In this document: one piece after another, positions 36,541 through 47,903 of the stretch
How the letters are laid out: every line of letters starts with the position of its first letter
Numbering within the stretch: position 1 is the first letter of the stretch
NCBI RefSeq assembly: GCF_002878395.1
Contig: NC_061120.1
Span: 110,999,568 to 111,063,567 of the forward strand
Length of the DNA stretch: 64,000 bases
Reading direction: 5' to 3'
DNA from: Capsicum annuum
Taxonomy: Eukaryota > Streptophyta > Magnoliopsida > Solanales > Solanaceae
Translations under genes and position numbers: made by a program
Notes under the pieces: generated by a model
Told to the model about the DNA's origin: nothing
Databases searched by the model: none
The model's input: only the letters and a program-made list of their open reading frames with translations

Positions 36541-36816
36541 GAGAACTATCATAATTACGTTATTTTGCTCTAGGTCCCAGCATTTAACTAGCTTATTATC
36601 ACCGGTTGAGAATATGTATGTGTTTATTGCTAACAATAAGGCCTGCAAGGTGACTCTTATTGTCACTAGTTTACATCATAGGTTAGAACTCAGTATCCTG
36701 AGACATGTTATAGTATTTGATTGTATTCATGAATGAATGGAAGTTCTATAGAACACACCTCGATCTTATTCAATGTTCCCGGTTAAATTGAGCTTCAATC
36801 TTCCACTTGCTAAATC
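36541..36816 (-). pseudogene. PRL1-like WD40 repeat gene fragment
   Basis: Two exon-like pieces of a WD40 protein resembling plant PRL1 (pleiotropic regulatory locus 1, a component of the spliceosome-associated NTC/MAC complex). Starting at 36816 the minus strand reads DLASGRLKLNLTGNIE then a stop and DRGV. After about 100 unrelated bases (probably an intron) it continues with a decayed VSNKH block and STGDNKLVKCWDLEQN to 36541. Both pieces contain the WD-repeat ends expected in neighbouring repeats. The rest of the seven-bladed propeller is not found within the window. This is the only clear fragment of a cellular housekeeping gene here; it may be a relic of a captured or duplicated gene. 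Confidence 0.7.
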
Positions 36817-37106
36817 CTATATCTTGTACTATGGAAGGAAACAAAGATTATTTACTTAGTGAAAAATCAGCAACCAATTGCAAATGCCTAATATATGTGT
36901 AGCCATCAATATTTGAAGATGAAAACTGGTAACCACTCTAACAAAGATTTAGGCAAATAACAGATCTGTCCTCATCAATAGCCATTATATAGTAAATAAA
37001 AGCCTTCGATAATACAAGACTGTAGTGATGTAACATTGTCTCAAGTACCAACTTTAAAGCCTTGTATCAGGTCATACACAGATATTCCAACTAACTTCTA
37101 AGATTT

Positions 37107-37548
37107 TCAAGACTCATGATTAGAAGTGGTAGTTATTGGTAGATTGTATATAACAATTAAATCATTTTCATTGTTGGTCATGCATACCATAAACCTTTTT
37201 ATTGGTGTAATATACCACAAATTATAATAATTATTATTACCATTGGAATAAAATGAATAAAAATGAATAAAATAAGATAATCTTTTTCTTGGCGGAGGCG
37301 CGGATATCTCACTCTCTTTAAGGAGATTCATGTCCACTGCAACATAACCTACACTAATCAAGCAATATATCTTGTGACTTGTCCCCTTTGGGATACAAAA
37401 ACCCATCAGTGATGTACAACTCAAGCAACTCTGAATTAATTGAGGAGTCTAAAGATCCACCATAAGAGCACATTCCTTCAACATTTAAAACTCTTTTTTT
37501 CTTTATAGTTAATATAGTTAAAGACTTAGAATATTTTCTTTGTCTCAA
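37107..37548 (-). pseudogene. Unrecognised exon-like frames
   Basis: Two overlapping minus-strand frames with ordinary protein-like composition: YGGSLDSSINSELLELYITD and GFLYPKGDKSQDIL (37548-37354), then VGYVAVDMNLLKESEISAPP (about 37350-37270). I do not recognise a family. Codon use is less biased than in the surrounding AT-rich DNA, which hints at former coding sequence. Could belong to the same relic as the WD40 fragment; no evidence ties them. Confidence 0.25.
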
Positions 37549-37642
37549 TTCTCTCTTTCACTAATATAATTGCTCTCCTTTGTATAGTAAATATAGTTGA
37601 AGACTTAGAATATTTTCTATGTCTCAAATCTCTCTTTCACTA
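37503..37642. repeat. Imperfect tandem duplication, unit about 79 bp
   Basis: AGTTAAAGACTTAGAATATT...TCTCTCTTTCACTA occurs at about 37503-37561 and again at about 37582-37640 with a few substitutions. Confidence 0.85.
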
Positions 37643-38147
37643 CTACACATTACAATATTTTCACACTTTTCTTTTTTTCTCATGTCTCACAATATACTAC
37701 AACTCTTCTACATTCTTCTCATACTTAATATAGCATCAAATACAAAGGAAGAAACACCACTATTTATAAGTGAAGAATTCATCCTTGTATTGAATAGAAA
37801 GAATGTGGTGTCGTAAAGTGGATACATGAATGATCTTTAGGTTACAAACGTTACAAGAGTTACAAGAGTAATGAGGTAGACTAATGGTAGAAGTTACAAA
37901 AACTATATGTCACATTCTACCATAAAATAATGAGTGAAATAAAGTGTTAGTGGTTATAAGAGTAACACAAAGTAAATACACACTTTTACTCTTAATAATA
38001 TTCCACTAACGTATTGGAGAAGTGCAACCATCAACAACACACTTTGTCAATTTTGTATAATGCACTTTAATATAATTTGAATATTAAGATGAACTAACAC
38101 TTTTCTATGCAAAGTAACAAAATTCAGGTTGCATTAAAATAAAAACT

Positions 38148-38152
38148 GCATA
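38148..38152. repeat. Target-site duplication GCATA, left copy
   Basis: Pairs with ACATA at 47899-47903 (4 of 5 identical, one transition). Confidence 0.8.
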
Positions 38153-40492
38153 TGTAACGCCCGAAATCTAGTTTCCGAGATACGACACGGTGCTCCGAAC
38201 TACAAGTAGTCCTGAGCTAACCTTGGCTGCTTTCTACTCAGTCTGGACTCAACATAGGGGAAATATGAATATGAAATCATAATAATGTGGAAAGCCTTAT
38301 CTGAAACATGCTAGAAGTCTTGGTAAAATAATACTGAAAATTTGAATTCTGAATCAAATGTCTAAAACTGAATCTAGTAGAAAATCCTCTACTATCTAAA
38401 TCTAGAGAGTCACTGGGACAGACCCCCAGCTGACTCAAAATATCTAAAATGAATAAAGGAATATCTACTAATAAACTGAAAGTATGAATAACTAAGTTCC
38501 CGAACTATGAGGACTCACCAACTGCAGGGATGTAGATGAGATGCTCGGGAATTACTCACGCTGCTGAGACTGAGTACTTGAACCTACATTATGAGACAAT
38601 GTAGCACATAGACATATATGTGGATCAACATTTTGAGGATGTACTCAGTATAATAGGGTGCATGCACTAAGTGAACAATATCACACAGTTTGTAAAATCA
38701 TGCATGCTAAATATAAATGACTCACACAGGCCTGAGTAATCTGAAATCTGAAGATCATAAATCATAAATGATAAAACATAAAACGTAAATCTAGTGAGCC
38801 ATTACAATTAGTTCCGAAATCTATAAAATACTTTATCTTAAAGCTTAAGAATCTTAAAACCATAACTACTAAAACATATGCTTTTATCTTAAAGCTTTAA
38901 ATCAATAGACTATTTAAGAGTAGAGGACATCTTTGAGAGGTTCTTCTAACCAACATACACCATGTAAGAATCCATGGAGTCCCATGTCTGGCCCCTATTA
39001 GGTGGGGCTATTCTATCCTTTCCATTGTAATAGAACTTCTATCCTAGCGATAACAATTTGAGTCATCCACGTAGAAGTGGGAATAAATCTAAATCCTACA
39101 TTGGCACGTAGTTCTGGGGTCTGAAACCGTACTAATCTACCCATCTCGGTGCTAAATACTACTCCCATTCTTATGCTCAAAATCTTAAGAAATCCACTAC
39201 AAAAATAGCACAAGGGTTTACAAGAAAACCAATTATGCTTTTCTTTTTTTAAATCTCGAGTTATCTGAACAAAGTGGATTCTTATCTTAGCTTAGGACCA
39301 AAAGGTCAAATCTTTATTAAAATCAAAGTATAATCTTATCTGAGGGTGCTTATAGCACAAATAATCTTGAAATAACAATCTTAAATTGGGGCTTAGCGGC
39401 CCATGCATCAATTTCATGTTAAAACATCTAAAAATTCATGCTTTATAATGTAAACACTTATAGTTCATCATAAAATATGAAAATTACTACATAATGCATA
39501 GAAATACGAATATAGTCATGTAATTCAACTTCCAAATTATGGGAAATCTCAAAATCTTGCAAATAATGATAATGGGTATAAACCCTAACTTAAATTTCAT
39601 GGGAAATCTCATAAGTTGCAGTAAATTTGTAATTAAAATAAAGTTTTGGGTACAAGGATAAAAGAATTATCCTTGTTCAAACCCCACATACCTTAGTTTG
39701 ATGATTTTGATGCTAGAACCTGAATCTTGGATCTTTATTGATGTTTTGGAGATGACTGCTTAGATATCTTGAATTCGGAATTCTCAATCTTGAAGAGTCT
39801 TGAAGAATTAATGGAGAAATTTTTTATTTCTTGAGGAGGAACTATGAGCCTTAGGGTTTTGTTTAAAAGAGAATGATGAATAAAGCATAAAGTGCTCTGA
39901 AATATGATTAATCTTTTGTTTTTGGACGGATTGGGGGTTGGATATTTACCAAAATACCCACTTTAAACGTTTATACGAAAATGGAAAGCGTATATTTACC
40001 AATCTGGGTGGCCATCGGGACGCGTCACTATCGTGGTGGCTCACTGGAAATCAACGAATGGAAACTGGACAGACTCTGCAATATAGAGACATCGCGATGC
40101 CCATTTGGAATGCCATTTTGACACATGCCGCGGTGCCCCATTATTGCACTGGACCCCTGGAAATTGAAAAACAGGAAATTAAACCTCTCCATGATGCACC
40201 AATATCACAGAGGGCAACTAGAATGGGATAATTAGAAATTTACACTGATCCGCAATGCGCTAAGGGTCCAAATGACGGTGTTTAACTACTGGAACTTAAA
40301 ATATCCATAACTTCTTATTCGATTATTGGATTTAGGCGAATCTAATATCGTTGGAAAGCTAATTCAATTTTCTACGCAATGGAAAGTCTAAATCTAATGA
40401 ATTCGATGCAAAATAAATGGTATTCATTTTGCAAGCTATCCCTTAGCATTCTTGGGATGAATTTAAGCTAGGAAAAGTGCGGGGTATTATAA
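38153..40492 (-). repeat. 3' LTR of chromovirus 38153-47898
   Basis: TGTAACGCCCGAAATCTAG to GGGGTATTATA (inner CA now TA). 2340 bp, aligned with 45496-47898. Confidence 0.95.
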
Positions 40493-40505
40493 TATCTCCC
40501 TCTTG
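40493..40505 (-). other. Polypurine tract
   Basis: Minus-strand AAGAGGGAGATAT directly before the 3' LTR; the primer for plus-strand DNA synthesis. Confidence 0.8.
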
Positions 40506-40699
40506 GAAACATTCATCCTTGAATATGGCTAGTTAAGCTGAAATTTCTGAGGAATCTGAGAGTATAAGGTAGTATGCACAACTGAAATAAACTGCGAGTT
40601 AGAATCTAAATCATTCTGAGCTTCTAAGTAATCTATGAGTGCATGAACTTATATAAGGACAACTATATAGCTAAATATTTGGTTAGAAAAGAACCGAAT

Positions 40700-43600
40700 T
40701 AAGAAAGTGTATTACCTTTAGCTACATCTGAGTTTGCAGAGAAAAGGTAGGGGTACTTGGCTCTCATATCTATGTCTACTTCCCAAGTAGCGACCTTAAT
40801 AGACAGATTTCGCCAAAGAACTTTAACCAAGGAAACTTTTTTGTTCCTTTGTCTATGGATTTGATAATGTAAAACCTCAAATAGAATCTCTTCGTATGAA
40901 AGGCTATTCTGAATATCTGAGTTTTCTGAGGGAATTACAATAGTAGAGTCACCGATACTCTTCTAAAGCATAGAGACGTGGAATACAGGATGAACGGCTG
41001 ACAAGTCTACATGCAACTCAAGCTCATAAGCTACTCTCTCGACATGACTTAGAATTTTATAAGGGCCAACATATCAAGGTCTAAGCTTTCCATTCTTGCC
41101 AAATCTCTTCACCTCTTTCATTGGTGAAATCTTCAGATACACTAAATCACCAACCTCAAAATCGAGGTCCCTTTTTCTCATATTGTATAAGATTTTTGAT
41201 GACTTTGGGCTATTTTTAATCTTTATCTAATCAACTTAACTTTCTCCATAGATTCAAACACTGTATTAGGCCGAAGAAAAGCTTTCTCACCCACTTTAAA
41301 CCAACCTATGGGTGATCTATATCTCCTTTCATAAAGAGCCTTAAATGGAGTCATCTGAATGCTAGCATGATAACTGTTGTGATAAGAAAACTCAATCAAT
41401 GACAAATGATCATCCCAACTACCCTTGAAATAAATAGCACATCCCTCAACATATCCTCTAAAGTTTGGATGGTCCTCTCTACTTTTCCATCTATTTGAGG
41501 GTAGAAAGTAAACTAAGATGGACTTGGGTACCAAGACCCTTCTGAAAAGCTCTCCAAAACTGAGAAGTAAACTGAGTACCCCTATTTGAGATGATAGACA
41601 AGGGAACCCCATAGGATATAACTAACTCTTAAATTTATAACTTAGCATAATCCTCAGTGGTATATGACGTATGAACTGGCAGAAAGTGAGCTAACTTAGT
41701 CAATCTGTCTACAATAATCCAAATCAAATTATGATGATGTCACAATTGGGGTAAACCAGTCACAAAATCCATAATCATCTCTTTCCACTTCTAAGTGGGG
41801 ATTCCAAACTCTTCAACGTACCACCAGGTATTTGGTGTTTTACCTTAAGCTGTTGACATGTTGCACAATTTTCTACAAACTTTGCTATATTACTCTTCAT
41901 TCCACTCCACCAATAGATTTTCCGCAAGTCATGGTACATCCTGGTAGCTCCTGGATGGGTAGAATTACGCGCACCATGCACTTCCACCATAATTCTCTAT
42001 CCAAAATCCCCCTTAGGAGAAAACCTTTACCTTTTGGTCTTTAACCAACTCCTTCAGTTTGACCAAACTAGAATCCTTATCTTACTTCTCCTTCACTTTC
42101 GAAACTAAGAAAGATTCAGAAGTACTCTGAACCAAAATATTACTTTTAGTAGAATCAACCAACCTAACACCCAATCTAGCCAAATGATAAACTTCTCGAG
42201 CTAACTTTTTCTTACCATTCTCCACATGAGCAACATTGCCTATAGACAACATACAAAGGGTGTTTACTACTATATTTGTCTTGCCCGGATAATACAACAC
42301 ACTCATATCGTAGTCCTTCAACAACTCCAACTACCTTCTGATGAAGATTCAACTCCCTCTAAGTAAACACATACTGCAAACTTTTGTTTTTTGTGAACAC
42401 ATCAGCATACACACCTTACGGATAATGTCTCCATATTTTCAAAGTAAACACCACAATATCTAATTCCAGATCATGCGTTGGGTAATTCTTTTAATGAGGC
42501 CTTAACTATCTAGAGGCATAGGATATAACCTTACCTCTCTACATCAACACACAACCTAAACCAACTCTAGAGGCATCACAATAAATAACAAAGTCATTGG
42601 TACCATCAGGTAATGCTAGAACTGGGGCTGAAGTGAGTCAAGTCTTTAACTCCTGAAAACTCTTCTTGTAGGTATCTGACCACAGGAACTTAACTTTTTT
42701 TTGGGTCAATATAGACATCGGGGATGCAATAGATGAGAAACCTTCCATAAAATAGTGGTAATAACCAGCTATACCCAAGAAAATCCTAATGTCTGATGGA
42801 GAGATAGGTCTAGGCCAATTTCTTACGGCTTATGTCTTTTGGGGATCGACTCTAATGCCATCGACGGAGATAAAATGATCGAGAAAGGCTTCTAATCTTA
42901 GCCAAAATTCACACTTGCTGAATTTGGCAAACAATTGATAGTATCTAAGAGTTTACAAGACAACTTTGAGATGATCTACATGGTCATCCTTACTATGGAA
43001 GTACACAAGGATATCATCTATGAATACTATGATAAACATGTCTAGATACTGCTTGAACACTCGATTCATGAGGTCCATGAAATTTACTGGGGCATTGATT
43101 AGCCTAAAAGACATGACTAGAAACTTAAAATGACCATAACGGGTTCTAAAGGCTGTCTTTGGAATATCACATTCCTCACTTTAATCTTATGATAGCCGGA
43201 TCTAAGGTCTATCTTTGAGAAATAACTTACACCTTGGAGTTGATCAAATAAGTCATTATTTCTAGGAAAAGGATATTTGATCTTGATTGTAACTTTATTT
43301 AGCTGACAATAGTCAATGCACATACGCAAAGAACTATATTTCTTTCACACTAATAGGATGAGAGCACCCTATAGGGAAACATTGGGCCATATGAAACCTT
43401 TATCTAAAAGATCTTTAAGTTGCATCTTCAACTCCTTAAGCTCTATGGGAGCCATACGGTAAGGAGGGATAAAAATAGGATGAGTATCTAGGAAAAGGTC
43501 AATACCAAATTCTATCTCTCTATTGGGAGGTTCCTGTGGGAGATCTTCTGGAAAAACATCAGGAAACTCGTTAACCACTCAGATGGACTAAAGTGTTGGA

Positions 43601-44110
43601 GTTTCAGACTTTGTGTCTTTGACTCGAACTAGATTATAAATGTAACCTTGGATATCAACTTTTTGGCTTTGAGATAAGATATGAAATGGCTCTTGGGAGA
43701 CACTGAATTACTTGACCACTCAAAGACTGGCTCATCTGGAAACTGAAACTGAAACTTTACCACATGGGTGTGATAGTCTATAGAAACATAATAAGAATGG
43801 AGCCAATCCATACTAAATATAAGATCAAAATCAACCATGTATAACTCTATCAGGTATGCTAACATGACCTTATAAAGGACAGTGATAGGATATTTCTTAT
43901 AGATTTTCTTAGCAACAACTGACTCTCCTACTGGCATAGAAACCAAGAAAGGCTCAGGGATCTTTTCAGAATTTATCTCAAAATTTACTGTAACTAATGG
44001 GGTCACATAAAAGAAACTCAACCTAGGGTCTAATAACATATAAACATCAAAATAAAAAATACGAAGCATACTAGGAACTACATTAGGTGAATCCTCCTAC
44101 TCTTGACGGG
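40700..44110 (-). pseudogene. pol: PR-RT-RNaseH-IN-chromodomain, lightly broken
   Basis: From 44110 down. Protease: MLLDPRLSFFYVTPLVTVNF (Asp kept, Gly-Ser changed), [63 protein letters not shown], and catalytic FIDD at 43024-43010. RNase H: VIYCDASRVGLGCVLM, YPGKTNIVVNTL. Integrase zinc finger: H and CATCQQLK (41990-41840). Integrase core: LSFGELFRR region, [24 protein letters not shown] sequence in a shifted frame near 41480, FKALYERRYRSPIGWF. Chromodomain about 40990-40740: LSYEEILFEVL, VSLVKVLWRNLSIKVATWEV, KYPYLF. About ten stops or frameshifts. The chromodomain tail marks the Tekay/Del-type lineage. Confidence 0.9.
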
Positions 44111-44179
44111 ATGGTAAGGCATAAAACTGATTCTAACACTGACCGCCACCAGTACTAGATGATGCACCCTGAGGAGGAA

Positions 44180-45110
44180 CTGGGCAACCTAGAGGAGCTG
44201 GTGCACTATTTTCCTAAGTCTGAGGATGAATATATCAATTCCCCCACCTAGTATGCGAGGACTCTTTGATTTTATGGCCTGGCTGGCCACAATCATAACC
44301 ACCTTTTTGACCCCACAAATATTTACCTCCATGATTCTTACAACACTTAGCACATAGGGGATGATTAGGCTTCCCACTCACACTATTCTGAGATGTGTAC
44401 ATAGAAGATTTACCCTACTGTTCTTACTTATTTCTGGGTACAGGAGCACTGGCTGAAGAAGGTGCAGGCATAGATGAACAATTCTAAAATTGTGAATGAA
44501 TTCCTTCTCCAGACCTATTCTAACCATGGTCAAACTACCCTATTCTAGACCTCTTATTTGCTCTTTCTTTCCTTCCCCTTTTCTGCATTAATTTGCTCAG
44601 CGTGCATCATCAATCTAGGAAGATCCATGTCTCCAATGAGCGTAGAAGTCTTACACTCCTTAACTACCAACCCGAACACACCGGTCACAAACTTACTCAT
44701 GCTTGGCCTAGGGTCAGCCATCTGTTCAAGGGCATACTTAAACAACTGGTTGAACTTTAGGCAATACTCTTTCACTAACATTGAGCCCTGGCTCAGGTTC
44801 ATGAACTCTTCTATCTTATCTTCCCTCATCTCACGTGGGAAGAACTTGTTTAAAAATGCATCCAAAAATATCTGCCAAGTCATGGGAGCTACATTTTCTC
44901 CTCTACTTTTCTTCCACATCACCACCTAATCATAAGAAATATCCTTCAGCCTATAGGATGCCAATTCTACCCTCTTCTCTTTAGAAACATGCATTATTCG
45001 GGCGATCTTCTTTACCTCATCTAGATAAATTTATGGGTCCTCATCTGCTTTTGACCTAAAGAATTTTTGAGGGTTAATTCTCATAAATCTCAGATCCTAG
45101 CTATGGCTAA
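44180..45110 (-). pseudogene. gag of chromovirus 38153-47898
   Basis: Capsid/nucleocapsid polyprotein. From about 45100: RINPQKFFRSKADEDP, VKKIARIMHVSKEKRVELAS, then an open 123-codon stretch to 44554 with the gag core (MTWQIFLDAFLNKFFPREMR, KIEEFMNLSQGSMLVKEYCL, FNQLFKYALEQMADP) and the acidic/basic linker LPRLMMHAEQINAEKGKERK. Further down is a decayed double knuckle (CAKCCKNHGGKYLWG, then YDCGQPGHKIKE) near 44360-44260. Few breaks inside the core domain. Confidence 0.9.
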
Positions 45111-45479
45111 GTTCCCATCTTGCTGAGGTAAGAGTGTGTCCTGATGGTTGCCCTGAACATTAGCTGTTACAGCTTGGGCTAGCGCTTGTAAGACAGCCCA
45201 AAACTCTGTATGTGACACATTCTCATTCAAAGGTTTTGCGGGCTGAGGAGGCTGGTTATTTCTGCGGGCATTAGCTTGGTGAGGAGGTATTTTCTATCAT
45301 GTGAAAGAAGGAGTTAGAAGCATATAGAGAAACTGAATGCATGATAGATCATGAAAGAAGAGATAATTTCCTGAAACACTCCATAGCCTCTTTTTTATAG
45401 ATGTGGCGCGCTTCACATCGATGATCAATACTCTATATAACACGACTTGTCTGACTCCCTAGGACTCTCTAAACCTTAG

Positions 45480-45494
45480 GCTTTGATACCCAGT
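45480..45494 (-). other. Primer-binding site, tRNA-Met type
   Basis: Minus-strand ACTGGGTATCAAAGC directly after the 5' LTR; intact relatives have TGGTATCAGAGC. Confidence 0.85.
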
Positions 45495-45495
45495 T

Positions 45496-47898
45496 TATAA
45501 TACCCTAAAATCTAGTTCTCAGGAAGCCACACGGTGCTCCAAACTATAGTAGTCCTGAGCTAACCTTGGCTACTTTCTACTAAGTATGGATCTTAACATA
45601 GGGGAAATATGAATATGATGTCATAAAAATATGGAAAATATTATCTAAAACATGCTAGAAGTCTTGGTTAAACAGTACTGAAAAATTTGAATTCTGAATC
45701 AAATATCTAAAACTAAATCTAGTAGTCCAACAAGCCTCTACTATCTGAATCTAAAGAGTCACTGGGACAGGCCTATAGCTGACTCAAACTGTCTAAAATG
45801 AATAAAGTAACATCTACTAATAAACTAAAAGTATGAATAACTAAGTCCTCAAACTATGATGACTCATCAACTGTAGAGATGTAGATGAGATACTCGGGAA
45901 TCACTTACACTGCTAAGACTGAGCACCTGAACCTACATTATGAGCTAATGTAGCACATAAACATATATGTGGATCAATACATTGAGGATGTACTAAGTAT
46001 ATGGGGGTGCATACACTAAGTAAACAATATCATCATATTTTATAGGTAAGGCACCACCCTGTTGTGCCAGCAGCATCATGCATACTAAATGTAAATGACT
46101 CACACAGTCCTAAGTAATCTAAATTCTAAAGATCATAAATTATAAATGATAAAACATATAACGTTAATCTAGTCATCCATTACTCTTAGTTTCGAAATCT
46201 GTAAAATACTTTATCTTAAAGCTTAAGAATCTTAAAACCATAACTTCTAAAACATATACTTTTATCTTAAAGCTTTAAATCAATGGACTATTAAAGAGTG
46301 GGCGACATCTTTTGGGAGGTTCTTCTAACCGACAAAAACCATGTGAGCATCCATGGAGTTCCACGTCTAGCGCCCGTTAGGTAGGGTTGTTCTACCCTTT
46401 CCATTGTAATAGAACTTCTATCTTGGTGATCACAATTTGAGTCATCCACGCAGAAATGGAAATAAATATAAATCCTACATTGGCACGTGGTTCTGGGGTC
46501 TGAAACCACAATAACCTACCTATCACGATATTAATACTACTCACATTCTTATGCTCAAAATCTTAAGAAATCCACTTCAAAAATAGCACAAGGGTTTACA
46601 AGAAAACCAATTATGCTTTTCTTTCTTTAAATCTCAAGTTATCTGAACAAAGTGGATTCTTATATTATCTTGGGACCACAATGTCAAATCTTTATCAAAA
46701 TCTGTGATAATCTTATCTGAGGGTACTCATAGCACAAATAATCTTGAATAACAATCCTAAATTGGGGCTTAACGGCCCATGTATCAATCTCATGTTAAAA
46801 CATCTAAAAATTCACGCTTGATAATGTAAGCACTTATATTTCATCATAAAATCTGGAAATTACTACATAATACATAGAAATATGAATATAGGCATGTAAT
46901 TCAACTTCTAAATCACGAAAAATCTCAAAATCTTACAAATAATGATAACGGGTATAAACACTAACTTAAATTTCATGGAAAATTTCATAAGTTACTGTAA
47001 ATTTATAATTAAAATAAAGTTTTGGGAATAAGGATGAAAGAATTATCCTCTTTCAAACCCCACATACCTTAATTTGATGATTTTGATGCTAGAACTTGAA
47101 TATTGGATCTTTATTGATGTTTTGGATATGACTTCTTAGAGATCTTGAATTGGGAATTCTCAATCTTGAACAATTTTGGAGAATTAATGGAGAAATTTTT
47201 GATTTCTTGGGGAGGAAGTATGAGCCTTAGGGTTTTGTTTAAGTGAAAATAATGAACAAAGCATAAAGTGCTCTCAAATATGATTAATCTTTTATTTTAT
47301 GACGGATTGGGGGTTGGAGATTTACCAAAATACCCCTCTTTAAACTTTTATACGAAACTGGAAAGCGTACATTTTCCCAATTTGGGTAGCCACCGTGATG
47401 TACCATTATCGTGGTGACTTACTGGAAATCGACGAATGGAAACTGGACAGACTTCGCGATGAAAATACATCACGGTGCCCCTTTGGAATGCTATTTTGGC
47501 ACCTAGTGTGATGCTTCATTATCATGCTATACCTCTGGGAATTGATAAAAGGGAAATTGACCCTCTCCGTGATGCGCTAATATTGCAGAGAGCCATTAGA
47601 ATAGGACAATTGGAAATTTACACTTATCCACGATGTGCTAAAGGTCCAAATGATGGTGTTTTACGATGGAACTTAAAATAGCCATAAATTCTTTATGATG
47701 GAACTTAAAATAGCCATAAATTCTTACTTGGTATAAAATTTAGGTAAATCTTATATCTTTGAAAAGATAATTCAGTTTCCAAGCAATGGAAAGTCTAAAT
47801 CTAAGGAATTACACATGAAATAAATAGTATTCATTTTGGAAGCTATCCCTTAACATTCTAGGGATTAATTTAAGCTAGAAAAAGTTTGGGGTATTACA
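45496..47898 (-). repeat. 5' LTR of chromovirus 38153-47898
   Basis: TATAATACCC (CA-to-TA change at the inner end) to GGGGTATTACA, 2403 bp. Carries a private 32-bp duplication at 47665-47728. Confidence 0.95.
47665..47728. repeat. 32-bp tandem duplication in one LTR only
   Basis: GATGGAACTTAAAATAGCCA... occurs twice head to tail. The matching place in the other LTR (near 40290) has one copy, so the duplication arose after insertion. Confidence 0.9.
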
Positions 47899-47903
47899 AC
47901 ATA
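47899..47903. repeat. Target-site duplication ACATA, right copy
   Basis: See 38148-38152. Confidence 0.8.

Larger units (their letters stand above)
36817..38147. other. AT-rich region between the copia element and the second chromovirus
   Basis: Apart from the unknown minus-strand frames at 37107-37548 and the tandem duplication at 37503-37642, nothing recognisable. It could contain non-coding parts of the WD40 gene relic. Confidence 0.35.
38153..47898 (-). mobile_element. Full-length Ty3/gypsy chromovirus, minus orientation
   Basis: 9746 bp. LTRs at 38153-40492 (3' LTR) and 45496-47898 (5' LTR), tRNA-Met-type primer site at 45480-45494, polypurine tract AAGAGGGAGATAT at 40493-40505, and target duplication G/ACATA. 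gag, protease, RT with intact FIDD, RNase H, integrase and chromodomain are all present in order. It has fewer breaks than the copy at 13-23 kb and is a different subfamily (LTR start TGTAACGCCC against TGACACCCTG). Two outer LTR dinucleotides have changed from CA to TA. Stops in pol make it inactive. Confidence 0.95.

Noticed and set aside
39938..40231. 97-codon plus-strand frame in the 3' LTR of the second chromovirus
   Set aside because: Inside an LTR and antisense to the element; the matching region of the other LTR (47475-47681) is only partly open.
44558..44929. 123-codon plus-strand open frame
   Set aside because: Antisense shadow of the chromovirus gag core on the minus strand.
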